DNA of 64,000 bases from Thermogemmatispora onikobensis (GTDB lineage: Bacteria; Chloroflexota; Ktedonobacteria; Ktedonobacterales; Ktedonobacteraceae): assembly GCF_001748285.1 (NCBI RefSeq), contig NZ_BDGT01000024.1, forward strand, positions 22,815-86,814. The letters are read 5' to 3'. Position 1 is the first letter of the stretch; each line of letters starts with the position of its first letter. Shown in pieces: positions 1 to 10,053 of the stretch. The position numbers were made by a program, and so were the translations under genes. The notes below the pieces were generated by a model, which did not search any database, was not told where the DNA came from, and worked only from the letters and a program-made list of their open reading frames with translations.

Positions 1-2
1 GC

Positions 3-521
3 CTGTTGGTGGCTGGCATTGGCAATATCTTTCTGGGCGACGACGGTTTCGGCTGCGCGGTGGCCCAGCGCGCGCGCGGACGCTATCCGCCGGGGGTGGA
101 AGTGGTCGATTTTGGCATTCGGGGTCTGGAGCTGGCCTATGCGCTTCTTGACGGCTACGAGGCGCTGATCCTCATCGATGCCGTGCCGCGCGGTGGCAGT
201 CCGGGCACGCTCTATTTGCTCAAGCCGCTGCTTCCCCCGGCAGATCAGGCAGCCGATCTGGCGTCTGGCAAGCTCGGTCTAGAGGCCCATAGCCTTGATC
301 CCGTGCGCGTCCTGACCTATGCCCGGGCCCTAGGGGCGCCACCCATTCCGACCTTGCTGATTGGTTGCGAGCCGGCTCCTCTGGCAGACGATGCCGGAGA
401 GGAAGGGCTGCGGATGGGACTCAGTCCCCCCGTCCAGGCGGCGGTGGAGCGTGCGCTGCCCATCCTTGACATGGTGGTCATGCAGCTCTCCCAGGGCTCG
501 GATTCGGCTGAGACCGTATAG
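3..521 (+). CDS. [NiFe]-hydrogenase maturation endopeptidase (HupD/HycI/HoxW family), 5' truncated by window edge
   Basis: These proteases cut the C-terminal extension of the hydrogenase large subunit after nickel insertion. The sequence opens with the family N-terminal signature GIGNIFLGDDGFG, whose Asp/Glu-type residues bind nickel; a second ligand region is probably the later Asp in DFGIRG and the HSLDP stretch (about residue 97). At about 171 visible residues it is near full length. The reading frame is open to the window edge (codon 3-5), so the true start is probably just upstream. It is the first gene of a plus-strand hyp cluster, so the structural hydrogenase genes are expected just upstream. 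Family assignment is firm; the target hydrogenase cannot be seen. Confidence 0.88.
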   Translation: MLVAGIGNIFLGDDGFGCAVAQRARGRYPPGVEVVDFGIRGLELAYALLDGYEALILIDAVPRGGSPGTLYLLKPLLPPADQAADLASGKLGLEAHSLDPVRVLTYARALGAPPIPTLLIGCEPAPLADDAGEEGLRMGLSPPVQAAVERALPILDMVVMQLSQGSDSAETV

Positions 522-574
522 TACTGGCGTGAGAACGAGCCTCGCTCTCACTGACTGAAAGGAGGCATCTACCG

Positions 575-679
575 ATGGTCAAATGGATCATGAGCGCCAT
601 TGTCCTGTCGCTGTTGTTACTTGTGCTCAGGCAGCAGCTTCCCGATATTCAGCGTTATTTGCGTATTCGCTCGATGTAG
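575..679 (+). CDS. 34-residue membrane peptide, DUF6893-like
   Basis: A short ORF preceded by a strong AAAGGAGG ribosome site at 558-565, nine bases before ATG. It encodes a single hydrophobic helix (IMSAIVLSLLLLVL) followed by a polar tail containing QLPDIQRYLRIRSM. From memory, the ending PDI-RYLRIR-M is the hallmark of the small DUF6893 proteins found in actinobacterial hydrogenase loci. It lies between the maturation protease and hypA in the same direction. Predicted single-span membrane peptide; function unknown. It may be a small subunit or an assembly factor for the hydrogenase. Confidence 0.72.
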   Translation: MVKWIMSAIVLSLLLLVLRQQLPDIQRYLRIRSM

Positions 680-799
680 AGAGAGAAAGTGACTGTGCAC
701 AGACAGCGCCACCTGTGAGCAGGCGCGGAGAGGATGGCGGGGCAGCGCAAACACAGCCAGGCCCCGGGCGATCGAGACAGGCGAAAGGTGGGAGTGGCG

Positions 800-1186
800 A
801 TGCATGAGCTAGCGCTCGCTGAGAGCATCATCGAGGTGGTAGAGGCCAGGGCGGAAGAGTGCGGCGTACAGAGGGTGCGGACGGTGCATCTGCGTGTGGG
901 CGAAGCCAGCGGCGTCCTGGTGGAGGCCCTGCAAACGGCCTTTGTCATGCTGGCTTCGCTCTCGCCCGCTCTGGCTGGGGCCCGGCTGGCGATCGAGATC
1001 GTCCCGCATCGGGCCTGGTGCGAGCCGTGCGCCCAGGCTTTCGCCGTCGTGGACTACATCGCTCGCTGTCCTGCCTGCGGCACCTGGTCCGCGCGCATCC
1101 TCTCGGGCACCGAGCTGCAGATTCTCGACATGGAGGTTGCGGCTGACAATGAGTCAGGAGGCCCGGGGCAGGAGAACAACGGATGA
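800..1186 (+). CDS. hypA: Hydrogenase nickel-incorporation protein HypA
   Basis: HypA works with HypB to deliver Ni to the hydrogenase large subunit. ATG at 800 gives 128 residues beginning MHELALAESI. His2, the invariant nickel ligand, is present, and the zinc knuckle is formed by C74-x2-C77 and C90-x2-C93. The longer frame opening at 734 would hide the essential N-terminal Met-His, so 800 is chosen; AAAGGTGGGAG lies just upstream. hypB follows after 12 bases. Confidence 0.95.
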   Translation: MHELALAESIIEVVEARAEECGVQRVRTVHLRVGEASGVLVEALQTAFVMLASLSPALAGARLAIEIVPHRAWCEPCAQAFAVVDYIARCPACGTWSARILSGTELQILDMEVAADNESGGPGQENNG

Positions 1187-1198
1187 GGAGCGGTAGCT

Positions 1199-1906
1199 AT
1201 GCCCAGAGTGACTATTGCCAGACACATCCTGGCGGCCAATGAGGAGGTTGCGGCAGAGGTGCGCCAACGGTTGGCGGCTGCTGGCGTGCGCTGCATCAAC
1301 CTGATGAGTGGTCCGGGCGCAGGCAAGACGACCCTGCTTGAGCGCAGCGTCGCCCGGCTGCGTGGACGACTGGCCATAGGGGTGATCGAGGGGGATATTG
1401 AAACCAGCCTGGACGCTGAGCGCATGGAGGCCGCCGGGGCCCAGGTAGTACAAATCAATACGCGCGGCGCCTGTCATCTAGAAGCGCATATGGTGCGCGA
1501 TGCTTTGGAGGCGCTTGATCTGCAGCGGCTCGACCTGCTCTTCATCGAGAATATCGGCAATCTGGTCTGTCCGGCGGCCTGGGAGCTGGGCGAGGACCTG
1601 CGGGCCGTGGTGGTCTGCACGACCGAGGGCGATGAGAAGCCGGCTAAGTATCCGCAGATCTTTGCCGCCGCCCAGGTGCTGGTGATCAATAAGCTGGATC
1701 TCTTGCCCTACGTGGACTATGATCCCGAGCGCGTGCGTGCTCAGGCGCTGGCCGTCAACCCAGGGCTGCAGATCTTCACGCTGAGCTGCCGCAGCGGCGC
1801 GGGACTCGACGCCTGGTGTGATTGGCTGCTCTCCTTCGCCGCTCGACCTCCTGCTGTTCCCGCTCAGGCAGCGCCAGTTAGCCAGGAGGAAGGAGCAGCG
1901 TCATGA
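1199..1906 (+). CDS. hypB: Hydrogenase nickel-incorporation GTPase HypB
   Basis: GTPase that powers nickel delivery together with HypA. The 235-residue sequence has a P-loop SGPGAGKTT (about residues 37-45), the metal-site motif GACHLEAHM with Cys-His, an ENIGNLVCP segment, and NKLDLLPYV for guanine recognition. It lacks the His-rich or CxxCGC N-terminal nickel store seen in some HypB proteins, so it is the minimal form. Its stop overlaps the hypF start as ATGA (1903-1906), indicating translational coupling. Confidence 0.95.
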   Translation: MPRVTIARHILAANEEVAAEVRQRLAAAGVRCINLMSGPGAGKTTLLERSVARLRGRLAIGVIEGDIETSLDAERMEAAGAQVVQINTRGACHLEAHMVRDALEALDLQRLDLLFIENIGNLVCPAAWELGEDLRAVVVCTTEGDEKPAKYPQIFAAAQVLVINKLDLLPYVDYDPERVRAQALAVNPGLQIFTLSCRSGAGLDAWCDWLLSFAARPPAVPAQAAPVSQEEGAAS

Positions 1907-4311
1907 GCGAGCACCTTTCCGGAGTCCAGGCCACGATGACAACCCGCCAGCGACAGCGCCTCTCGGTAATGGGCATTGTCCAGGGGGTAGGTTTTCGTCC
2001 CTTTGTCTACGGTCTGGCTCAGCGTCTGGGGCTGGCTGGCTTCGTGCTCAACGATAGCCGCGGGGTCACCATCGAGGTGGAAGGACCGGCAGAGGCCCTG
2101 ACTCGCTTTCGCCAACTGCTGCTGGCCGAGGCGCCGACGCTGGCGCGTATCGAGAGAATCACGGTCGAGATGCTGCCACCCCGGCACGAGATGGCCTTTG
2201 TAATTGGGCAGAGTCAGGAGGGCCACGAGCGAACCACGCTGGTCTCCCCCGATATGGCCACCTGCGCTGATTGCCTGCGCGAGTTATTTGACCCAGCGGA
2301 TCGTCGCTATCGCTACCCATTCATTAATTGCACTAATTGCGGGCCGCGTTTCACCATCATTCAAGATGTCCCCTACGATCGTGAGCAGACGACCATGCGC
2401 GTCTTCGTCATGTGTCCTGCCTGTCGGGCCGAGTACGAGGACCCGGCCAATCGGCGCTTTCATGCCCAGCCCAATGCCTGCCCGCGCTGTGGGCCGCGGG
2501 TCCAGCTAGAGCTGTGGACTGAGGGGGAGCTGGTCCTCGTGGCCAGCGGCCCAGAGGTCGAGGAGGCGACCCCCATTGAGCAGGTAGCTCGGCTGCTTAC
2601 TCAGGGGGCGCTTCTGGCCATCAAGGGCCTGGGCGGCTATCATCTGGCCTGTGATGCCCTCAACGCCGTCGCTGTCCAGCGGCTGCGGCGACGCAAGCGT
2701 CGTGAAGCCAAACCCTTCGCCTTGATGGTACCCGATCTGGAAACGGCGCAGCGTCTCTGCTTTGTCAGCGAGGCCGAGGCGACCTTGTTACAGTCGCCGC
2801 GCCGGCCTATTGTCCTGCTTGAGCAGCGGCCTGCCTCTCCCATCGCGCCCGCCGTGGCCCCGGGCTACCGGACTCTGGGCCTCATGCTGCCCTATACCCC
2901 CTTGCATCATCTCCTGCTGCACGCCTTTGCCCAGGCCCTTCCCGCCGGGCGTCTGCCGGTGCTCGTCATGACGAGCGGCAACCTCAGTGAGGAACCGATC
3001 GCCTACCGCGACGATGAGGCGCGTCAGCGTCTGGCGGCCATTGCTGATGGCATGCTCAGCCACAACCGCGTCATCCACATGCGCTGCGACGACTCGGTCA
3101 CGCGCCTGGTGGCTGGAGGCGAGCAACTCCTGCGCCGCTCGCGGGGGTATGTGCCGGAGCCGATCACGCTGGCCTTTGAGCTGCCGCGTCCGCTACTGGC
3201 CTGCGGGGGCCATCTCAAAAACACCTTCTGTCTGGGCAAAGGGCGGCAGGCGTTTGTCGGGCACCACATTGGCGATCTAGAGAACCTGGAGACCCTGGCC
3301 TCCTTCCGCGAGGGTATTCGCCATTTCCAGCGCCTCTTTGGCATCGCACCCGAGGCTGTGGCCTATGATCTGCATCCCGACTATCTGGCGACCCGCTATG
3401 CGCTGGACAGCGACATAGAGCTGCGCCTTGGCGTCCAGCATCACCATGCCCACATCGCCAGTGTCCTGGCCGAGCACGGCCTGAGTGGGCCGGTGATCGG
3501 CATTGCTGCCGACGGGACGGGCTACGGTACCGATGGGGCGATCTGGGGCTGTGAGATCCTGCTGGCCGATCTCTGCGGCTTCGAGCGCCTGGCCCATCTG
3601 GCCTATGTGCCGCTCCCTGGAGGAGAGCAGGCGGTCCGCCAGCCGTGGCGCATGGCGGCGGTCTATCTGGCGCAGACCTACGGCGAGCGCTTTCTCACCC
3701 TTGACATCCCCTTCGCGCGGCGTCTCGACCGCAGCACCTGGCGCATTCTGGCGCAGATGATCGCGCGCGGCCTCAACTCGCCGCTGACTTCCAGTCTGGG
3801 GCGCCTCTTCGATGCCGTCGCCGCCATCCTCGGCCTGCGCGACGAGGTGTTCTATGAAGGCCAGGCGGCCATCGAGCTGGAGATGCTCGCCAGCGCTGTG
3901 CCACCCGACGACCAGCCGTCTTATCCCTACGCTCTCCTGCGTCCTGGTCAGGGACCACTTCAGATAGACGTTTCTCCCCTGCTCACCGCGCTGGTCGATG
4001 ATCTCCAGCGCGGCGGTGAAGTGGCGCGTCTGGCTCGTCGCTTTCATCGCTCGCTGGTGGTCATGTTCAGCGACCTTTGCCAGCGGATCAGGGAGCGCAC
4101 TGGTCTCTCCCAGGTCGCACTCAGCGGCGGCGTCTTTCAGAACCGCCTGCTTCTGGAAGAACTGGTCAACGACTTGCAAGCCAACGGCTTTCACGTCTAT
4201 CTCAATCGCCGTGTCCCCCCGAACGATGGCGGTTTGAGTCTGGGGCAACTGGCCGTCGCGGCGGCCCGCCTGGCGGCGGGGAGTGAATGCAGCTCTGTAT
4301 CTGCAAAGTGA
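1903..4311 (+). CDS. hypF: Carbamoyltransferase HypF
   Basis: HypF uses carbamoyl phosphate to carbamoylate the C-terminal Cys of HypE, the first step in making the Fe cyanide ligands. 802 residues, normal for the family. Order: acylphosphatase domain (about 18-105, with GIVQGVGFRPFVYGL), two zinc-finger pairs (CADC, CTNC, CPAC, CPRC at about 115-200), YrdC-like domain (about 225-410), and Kae1-like carbamoyltransferase domain with HHHAHIASVL and a C-terminal SGGVFQN motif. Coupled to hypB by a 4-base overlap. No lesion seen. Confidence 0.96.
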   Translation: MSEHLSGVQATMTTRQRQRLSVMGIVQGVGFRPFVYGLAQRLGLAGFVLNDSRGVTIEVEGPAEALTRFRQLLLAEAPTLARIERITVEMLPPRHEMAFVIGQSQEGHERTTLVSPDMATCADCLRELFDPADRRYRYPFINCTNCGPRFTIIQDVPYDREQTTMRVFVMCPACRAEYEDPANRRFHAQPNACPRCGPRVQLELWTEGELVLVASGPEVEEATPIEQVARLLTQGALLAIKGLGGYHLACDALNAVAVQRLRRRKRREAKPFALMVPDLETAQRLCFVSEAEATLLQSPRRPIVLLEQRPASPIAPAVAPGYRTLGLMLPYTPLHHLLLHAFAQALPAGRLPVLVMTSGNLSEEPIAYRDDEARQRLAAIADGMLSHNRVIHMRCDDSVTRLVAGGEQLLRRSRGYVPEPITLAFELPRPLLACGGHLKNTFCLGKGRQAFVGHHIGDLENLETLASFREGIRHFQRLFGIAPEAVAYDLHPDYLATRYALDSDIELRLGVQHHHAHIASVLAEHGLSGPVIGIAADGTGYGTDGAIWGCEILLADLCGFERLAHLAYVPLPGGEQAVRQPWRMAAVYLAQTYGERFLTLDIPFARRLDRSTWRILAQMIARGLNSPLTSSLGRLFDAVAAILGLRDEVFYEGQAAIELEMLASAVPPDDQPSYPYALLRPGQGPLQIDVSPLLTALVDDLQRGGEVARLARRFHRSLVVMFSDLCQRIRERTGLSQVALSGGVFQNRLLLEELVNDLQANGFHVYLNRRVPPNDGGLSLGQLAVAAARLAAGSECSSVSAK

Positions 4312-4426
4312 ACCGGCGTGAGAACCGGGCCGGCCTTTGACAGCTGCCATCAGCCGCGCAGGCTCAGCGTGCACAGGAGCGCGACGTCCTGGTTGGTTGC
4401 CACAATCCAAGAGAGGAGCCAGTCCG

Positions 4427-4699
4427 ATGTGTCTGGGAATTCCTGGTCAAGTGCTTGAAATCGTAGACGAGGCCAACTCGATTGCGCGTGTTGACGTCTC
4501 GGGCGTCAAGCGCAACGTCAGTGTTGCCCTGGTGCGCTCGGAAGGAATTGCCCCCGGCGACTGGGTGCTCATCCACGTCGGCTTTGCCATGAGCAAAATC
4601 GATGAAGTGGAGGCGCAGGAGACGCTCAAAGCGCTCCAGCTAATGGGGGACGTCTACACCGATGAGCTGAAGCTTCTGGGCTCCAGCCAGATCGAGTAG
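4427..4699 (+). CDS. hypC: Hydrogenase assembly chaperone HypC
   Basis: HypC with HypD carries the Fe(CN)2CO group and chaperones the large subunit. The start at 4427 gives MCLGIPGQVLEI with the essential Cys2, and 90 residues in all; AGAGGAG at 4412-4418 serves as ribosome site. An upstream in-frame start at 4337 would bury Cys2, so it is rejected. Later conserved stretch HVGFAMSKIDEVEA. First of two HypC-family genes in the cluster. Confidence 0.94.
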   Translation: MCLGIPGQVLEIVDEANSIARVDVSGVKRNVSVALVRSEGIAPGDWVLIHVGFAMSKIDEVEAQETLKALQLMGDVYTDELKLLGSSQIE

Positions 4700-4725
4700 T
4701 GATGAGGGAGGAGGACGATCAGCGC

Positions 4726-5337
4726 ATGTCTCCAGAGGCGCAAGAACCGCTTGAGGCCGTACTAGAGCGGCGCTTTGGCCTCAGTACCAGTCTACCGGCG
4801 CTCTTCTTTGAGCGCGAGGCGCCGCGCATCGCCGAAGCCTGCTGGGCGATGGCCCGCCGCTTTCATCAAGGTGGGCGCCTGCTGGCCTTTGGCAATGGGG
4901 CCTGGGCCTCCGACGCACAACACGTCTCGGTCGAATTCGTCCATCCGGTCATTGTCGGCAAGCGCGCTTTACCGGCTCTGGCCCTGACCAACGATAGTGC
5001 CACGCTCAGCGGCCTCATGGCTGGCGGACGGACTGACAGGCCCTTTAGCGAACAGCTGCGTGTCCTGGCGCGGCCCCAGGATATCGCCCTCGGCTTCTCG
5101 CCAGACGGGTGCTGTGCCAACGTCCTGGCCGCCCTGGCGCAGGCGCGGCAGATGGGCCTGCTCACCCTGGCAATGCTAGGCGGCGATGGAGGGTTGATCA
5201 CTGCCGAGGCCGTCGACTATCGCTTTGTCGTGCCCGCCGACGATCCGCTGGTCATCCAGGAGGTCCATGAAACGCTCTATCACGTCCTCTGGGAACTGGT
5301 GCATGTCTTTTTCGAACACGAGGGGTTGCTGCAATGA
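4726..5337 (+). CDS. SIS-domain protein (GmhA-like), hydrogenase-cluster associated, copy 1
   Basis: 203 residues with a sugar-isomerase (SIS) fold of the phosphoheptose-isomerase type: FGNGAWASDAQHVSVEF (about 62-78) matches the GmhA core GNGgSAxDAQHxxxE. The second phosphosugar loop, normally SGNSxNV, reads SPDGCCANV, so the ligand site is altered. An in-frame ATG at 4702 and a GTG at 4699 exist, but GGAGGAGG at 4707-4714 points to ATG 4726. It sits between hypC and a second HypC-like gene, with which it overlaps by ATGA. SIS genes in hyp loci are known from actinobacteria; their role is unresolved. Heptose synthesis is unlikely from context. Confidence 0.8.
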   Translation: MSPEAQEPLEAVLERRFGLSTSLPALFFEREAPRIAEACWAMARRFHQGGRLLAFGNGAWASDAQHVSVEFVHPVIVGKRALPALALTNDSATLSGLMAGGRTDRPFSEQLRVLARPQDIALGFSPDGCCANVLAALAQARQMGLLTLAMLGGDGGLITAEAVDYRFVVPADDPLVIQEVHETLYHVLWELVHVFFEHEGLLQ

Positions 5338-5645
5338 AACCGGAATCCGAGCGCATCTCTCCCGCTCTGTCGCCAAGCGTGCCATTGCGACCGCTCTGTC
5401 AGCCCGATCCCGAAGGGCACTGTCCCACCTGTGCGGACGAGGCGGTGGCGGTGACGGTTCTCAGTGTCGACCAGGCCGCCGGCCTGGCCTGCGTCCGTCT
5501 GGGCCTGGGCGAGGCCCTGATCGACATCACCCTGCTTGGGGAGGTGCAGCCGGGTGAGCGCCTGCTTGTGCATGGCGGCGTTGCCCTGGAGCGGCTCGAC
5601 GAGGCGGCGGAGCCGGCTCGTGAGGAGCACGGTCCCTCTGCCTGA
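5334..5645 (+). CDS. HypC/HupF-like small protein
   Basis: 103 residues. After a 25-residue polar leader with CQPDPEGHCPTC, the body (VAVTVLSVDQAAGLACVRLG, then LLVHGGVALERLDEAAEPA) follows the beta-barrel layout of HypC/HupF, including the VHxGxAxxRLDE end. The initiating Met-Cys pair of true HypC is missing; the CPTC motif might replace it. Coupled to the upstream SIS gene by ATGA overlap. Probably a specialised chaperone or regulator partnering HypD; function inferred only from family and context. Confidence 0.72.
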   Translation: MKPESERISPALSPSVPLRPLCQPDPEGHCPTCADEAVAVTVLSVDQAAGLACVRLGLGEALIDITLLGEVQPGERLLVHGGVALERLDEAAEPAREEHGPSA

Positions 5646-5693
5646 GCTGTTCAGCCTGGGTCACCTTCACGAAGGAAAGCGAGCGAGCCAGCC

Positions 5694-6402
5694 ATGAGCC
5701 ATGACCTTGAGCATAGCGAGCCGGTCCAAGGCTCGGAGTACGATCGCCTCTTTTATCCCTATCTCTTTGCGGGTGGCAAGGTCAGTCTGGAGGAGGTCCT
5801 CAGCCAGGTCCGGCATTCCACCCTGGAGAAGTGCCGCGAGGTCATCGCCCTGCGTCAGGCGACCCTGGCCATCGCGCGCGAGGCGCTGCTGGCGGCGGCC
5901 CAGGCGATGGCCCGGGCCTTCGCTGCCGGGGCGACCCTGCTGGCCTTTGGCAATGGGGGCAGTACCACCGATGCCCAGGACCTGGTGACCGAGCTGCTCC
6001 ATCCGCCCTTCTCTCACTGGCGGGCGCTGCCGGCCATTGCCCTCACCAACGACATCGCCGTCGTCACGGCGGTGGGCAACGATGTCGGCTTCGAGAATAT
6101 CTTTACGCGCCAGGTCATCGCCTTCGGGCGACCCGGCGATATTGCCGTGGGCATCTCTACCAGCGGCAACTCGCTCAATGTCCTGCACGCCTTTGAGCAG
6201 GCCAAAAAACAGGGCTTGCTCACTGTGGGCCTGGCTGGCTACGACGGCGGCAAAACCAGGCGCTCGCCGGCGGTGGACTACTGTCTCGTCTCCCCCGGCG
6301 ATCACATCCCGCGCATTCAGGAGGCGCAGGCCACTGTCTACCACGCCCTCATCGAGCTGGTGCAGGCCCTCTTAGCCGCACAGAAAGGGAGAGCTGACAG
6401 CG

Positions 6403-6416
<14 letters not shown>
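5694..6416 (+). CDS. SIS-domain protein (GmhA-like phosphosugar-binding), copy 2
   Basis: 240 residues. Core FGNGGSTTDAQDLVTELLHP and the second loop STSGNSLNVLHAF are both close to phosphoheptose isomerase, so this copy keeps an intact phosphosugar site, unlike copy 1. An N-terminal extension of about 50 residues is unique to it. AAGGAAAGCGAG precedes the ATG. Its last 14 bases overlap hypD, so it is translated with the hyp operon. Two non-identical SIS proteins suggest a heterodimer; that is inference. Confidence 0.82.
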
Positions 6417-7542
<1,126 letters not shown>

Positions 7543-7674
7543 ACGGCAGCGAGGGCCAGACAGGCAACCCGGCCCTGATGAAGCGCACCAAACCCACGCA
7601 ACCAGGCGAACCAGGGGAACAGGCACAGCAAGCTCCTCAATGACGAACGCAAGAAAGGAGGAAGGGAGAGAGCG

Positions 7675-8793
7675 ATGGACGTCAAGCCCGGTTCTGAGCA
7701 GGAGGCGGCGCGGCTCGACGCGGTCCTGCAGAAAATGGAGCGCGTCCGGCAGGCGCGCCGACACAAGTTCTATTTGCGTGACGAGCGCATCACGCTCAGT
7801 CACGGCAGCGGTGGCAAGGCCACCCATAACCTGATTGAGGGCGTCTTTGCCCCGGCCTTCTCCAATCCACTGCTTGACGCGCTGGAGGATGCGGCGGTCT
7901 TCTCACTGGACGGCAGCGGTCTGCAGCTGGCCTTTACGACTGACACCTATGTGGTCAGTCCCCTCTTCTTTGCCGGCGGCGACATCGGCAAACTGGCCGT
8001 GCACGGCACCATCAACGATCTGGCGATGGCCGGGGCTCAACCGCTCTATCTATCAGCGAGCTTCATCCTGGAAGAGGGCTTTTCCATTGCGGAGCTGCGA
8101 CGCATCGTCGCCTCCATGCAGGAGGCGGCCAGTCAGGCCGGGGTGGCCATCGTCACCGGCGACACAAAGGTCGTGCAGCGCGGCAAAGGGGATGGCGTCT
8201 TCATCAATACCGCCGGCGTCGGACTGCGACGTGCGCACTGGCCGCTCGGGCAGACCTGTCTGCAGCCGGGCGACGCTGTGCTCCTCAGCGGCAGTGCGGG
8301 CGACCACGGGATTGCCATCATGCTGGCGCGCGAGACCCTCGATATCGAAACCGATATCCAGAGCGATACGGCGCCGCTGCATACGCTGGTAGCGGCCTTG
8401 TTCGAGGCTCTTGGCGAGCGTGTGCATTGTCTGAAAGACCCGACCCGCGGCGGCGTGGCCACGGCCCTCAACGAAATGGCCCTGGCCTCCGAAGTGGCCA
8501 TTGGCCTTGACGAGCAGGCGATCCCCGTGCATCCCGGAGTGCGTGGCGCCTGTGAGATCCTGGGACTCGACCCGCTCACCATTGCCAACGAGGGCAAGTT
8601 GCTGGCTGTGGTGGCCCCCGAAGCGGCAGAGCAGGCCCTGGCCGTCATGCGCGCACATCCTCTGGGACGAGAGGCGGCTATCATCGGCAGCGTCCAGGCC
8701 GAACCGCCCGGCATCGTCTTTCTGCGCACGGAGATCGGCGGTATGCGTGTCCTCGATATGCTCGTCGGTGATCCGCTCCCCCGCATCTGTTAA
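7675..8793 (+). CDS. hypE: Carbamoyl-dehydratase HypE
   Basis: HypE dehydrates its own thiocarboxamide to thiocyanate and gives CN to the HypCD iron. 372 residues, with LSHGSGGKATHN (about 41-52), the ATP-binding region DTYVVSPLFFAGGDIGKLA, KDPTRGGVATALNE, and the essential C-terminal PRIC ending in Cys372. AAAGGAGGAAGGGAG is just upstream. The first 45 residues are a polar extension beyond the usual start; an internal start is possible. It is separated from hypD by 132 bases without a gene. Last gene of the hyp cluster. Confidence 0.95.
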   Translation: MDVKPGSEQEAARLDAVLQKMERVRQARRHKFYLRDERITLSHGSGGKATHNLIEGVFAPAFSNPLLDALEDAAVFSLDGSGLQLAFTTDTYVVSPLFFAGGDIGKLAVHGTINDLAMAGAQPLYLSASFILEEGFSIAELRRIVASMQEAASQAGVAIVTGDTKVVQRGKGDGVFINTAGVGLRRAHWPLGQTCLQPGDAVLLSGSAGDHGIAIMLARETLDIETDIQSDTAPLHTLVAALFEALGERVHCLKDPTRGGVATALNEMALASEVAIGLDEQAIPVHPGVRGACEILGLDPLTIANEGKLLAVVAPEAAEQALAVMRAHPLGREAAIIGSVQAEPPGIVFLRTEIGGMRVLDMLVGDPLPRIC

Positions 8794-8827
8794 GTTTCTT
8801 CCTCTTCTGCTCCCCTCGAACACTCCA

Positions 8828-8858
8828 AGCGCTCGCCTGAAGCTAGAAGGTGAGCGCT
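8828..8858 (+). terminator. Hairpin after hypE
   Basis: An 11-bp stem (AGCGCTCGCCT with AGGTGAGCGCT, one G-T wobble) and a 9-base loop lie 35 bases after the hypE stop. There is no U-tract, so it may be a 3'-end stabiliser or an inefficient terminator. It is the only structure seen in the 212-base gap before the first TPM gene. Confidence 0.45.
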
Positions 8859-9005
8859 ATGCTCATTCCGGGAAGCCCTTCTCTACCTGTGAGCAGCCTC
8901 CTATATCATCAGAAGTCACAGATATTGAGCAATATAAATAGAGGGGGTCTGGCGTTTCTATTACGTAGAAAGCTCGCTGTCGTAATATGCTTGCAGGAGA
9001 ACAAC

Positions 9006-9929
9006 ATGCTAGAATCATCGTTTCTATTGCCTGACAGGGGCCGAATCAGTACTTCTCAGCGGCAGAACCTCGTGAGGAGCTGGCTCGGCAAGCAGCTGCT
9101 GGGGCTACTGCTCGCTATGGGGTTACTCCTGGCCGGTGGGAGAGTGGCCCTGGCCGAGAGCGTCACTGTCAGCGACAGAGCAGGGGTCTTGGATGTGGCT
9201 CGTGTCAAGAGCGAGGGGGCGAAGTTACCCTATCCGTTGGAGGTCGATACGACCAACAGCTTCAGCGGCAGCCAGGCAGACTTTGAGGGCTATGCGCGTG
9301 GACGGGTGAGTGCAGCCGAGCTGCTAATTGTGATTGCCATCGACACGGTCCATCGCTGGGTCTATATTGAGTCGGGCAATGCGGTCCCGCTCTCAGATAG
9401 CGAGGCGGAGGATGCCTACACGGCCTTCAAGGAGCACTACCGCGATGGGAGCTACACGGGGGCAACGCTGGCGGCCATCCAGTCGCTGGAAGAGAGCCTG
9501 ACCGGGCTGACCGAGACTTCATCGCCTGATGGATCGTCAGGTAGCGTCAATCAAGGCTTTGATTGGACACGGGTGGTCTGGCCTGGCTGTTTCTGTATCT
9601 CTACTGTCGCCATTTTCTTCTTAGCCGTTGGGGCTGCTGCCAATGAGGATGCAGCTCGGCAGCGTAGGAGGTATCGAGGAGGTAAATCCAGCACTGGCTT
9701 TGGGAGAAGCAGCTATGGAGGAGGCTTCAGCGGCACTGGAGGAGGAGCCGGTTGGGGCTTCAGCGACAGCGGTGGGAGTGCAGGAGGGAGCTTCAGCGAC
9801 AGCGGTGGGAGTGCAGGAGGGAGCTTCAGCGACAGCGGTGGGAGTGCAGGAGGGAGCTTCAGCGACAGCGGTGGGAGTGCAGGAGGGAGCTTCAGCGACA
9901 GCGGTGGAGGAGCTGGCGGGAGCTTTTAG
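9006..9929 (+). CDS. Secreted/membrane TPM-domain protein with Ser-Gly repeat tail
   Basis: 307 residues from ATG 9006, preceded by CAGGAG. A positively charged stretch and hydrophobic core (about 22-45) ending AESVTVSD form a signal peptide. The TPM fold follows (about 45-160: VTVSDRAGVLD, LLIVIAIDTVHRWVYIESG, LSDSEAEDAYTAF). A transmembrane helix (about 185-210) and a basic patch lead to a tail made of five SFSDSGGSAGG-type units encoded by a 33-bp tandem repeat. TPM proteins act in photosystem repair (Psb32) or as membrane-associated phosphatases or chaperones; here the function is unknown. The neighbouring gene is a paralog. Confidence 0.75.
   Translation: MLESSFLLPDRGRISTSQRQNLVRSWLGKQLLGLLLAMGLLLAGGRVALAESVTVSDRAGVLDVARVKSEGAKLPYPLEVDTTNSFSGSQADFEGYARGRVSAAELLIVIAIDTVHRWVYIESGNAVPLSDSEAEDAYTAFKEHYRDGSYTGATLAAIQSLEESLTGLTETSSPDGSSGSVNQGFDWTRVVWPGCFCISTVAIFFLAVGAAANEDAARQRRRYRGGKSSTGFGRSSYGGGFSGTGGGAGWGFSDSGGSAGGSFSDSGGSAGGSFSDSGGSAGGSFSDSGGSAGGSFSDSGGGAGGSF
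9756..9920 (+). repeat. 33-bp tandem repeat, five units, coding
   Basis: Five consecutive 33-bp units at 9756, 9789, 9822, 9855 and 9888. The middle copies are near-identical and the last diverges (GGTGGAGGAGCT). Each unit encodes an 11-residue Ser/Gly block. The homogeneity suggests recent slippage or gene conversion. Confidence 0.92.
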
Positions 9930-10053
9930 TTGGGCAGTGTGGATAGGGCCGAACCTTGCTGTCAACCCCGGCCCTAGATCATCCGTATAAATAGCGTGGC
10001 ATGGAGCAACAAAGTGCGCCATGATAGGGCAAAAAGAGGAGGGGAACGTATTC

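Noticed and set aside
3277..4410. Long minus-strand frame opposite hypF and hypC
   Set aside because: hypF is complete and conserved here; the antisense product has no recognisable domain.
9756..9920. Possible CRISPR-like array
   Set aside because: Units are contiguous with no spacers, and they encode an in-frame Ser-Gly repeat.
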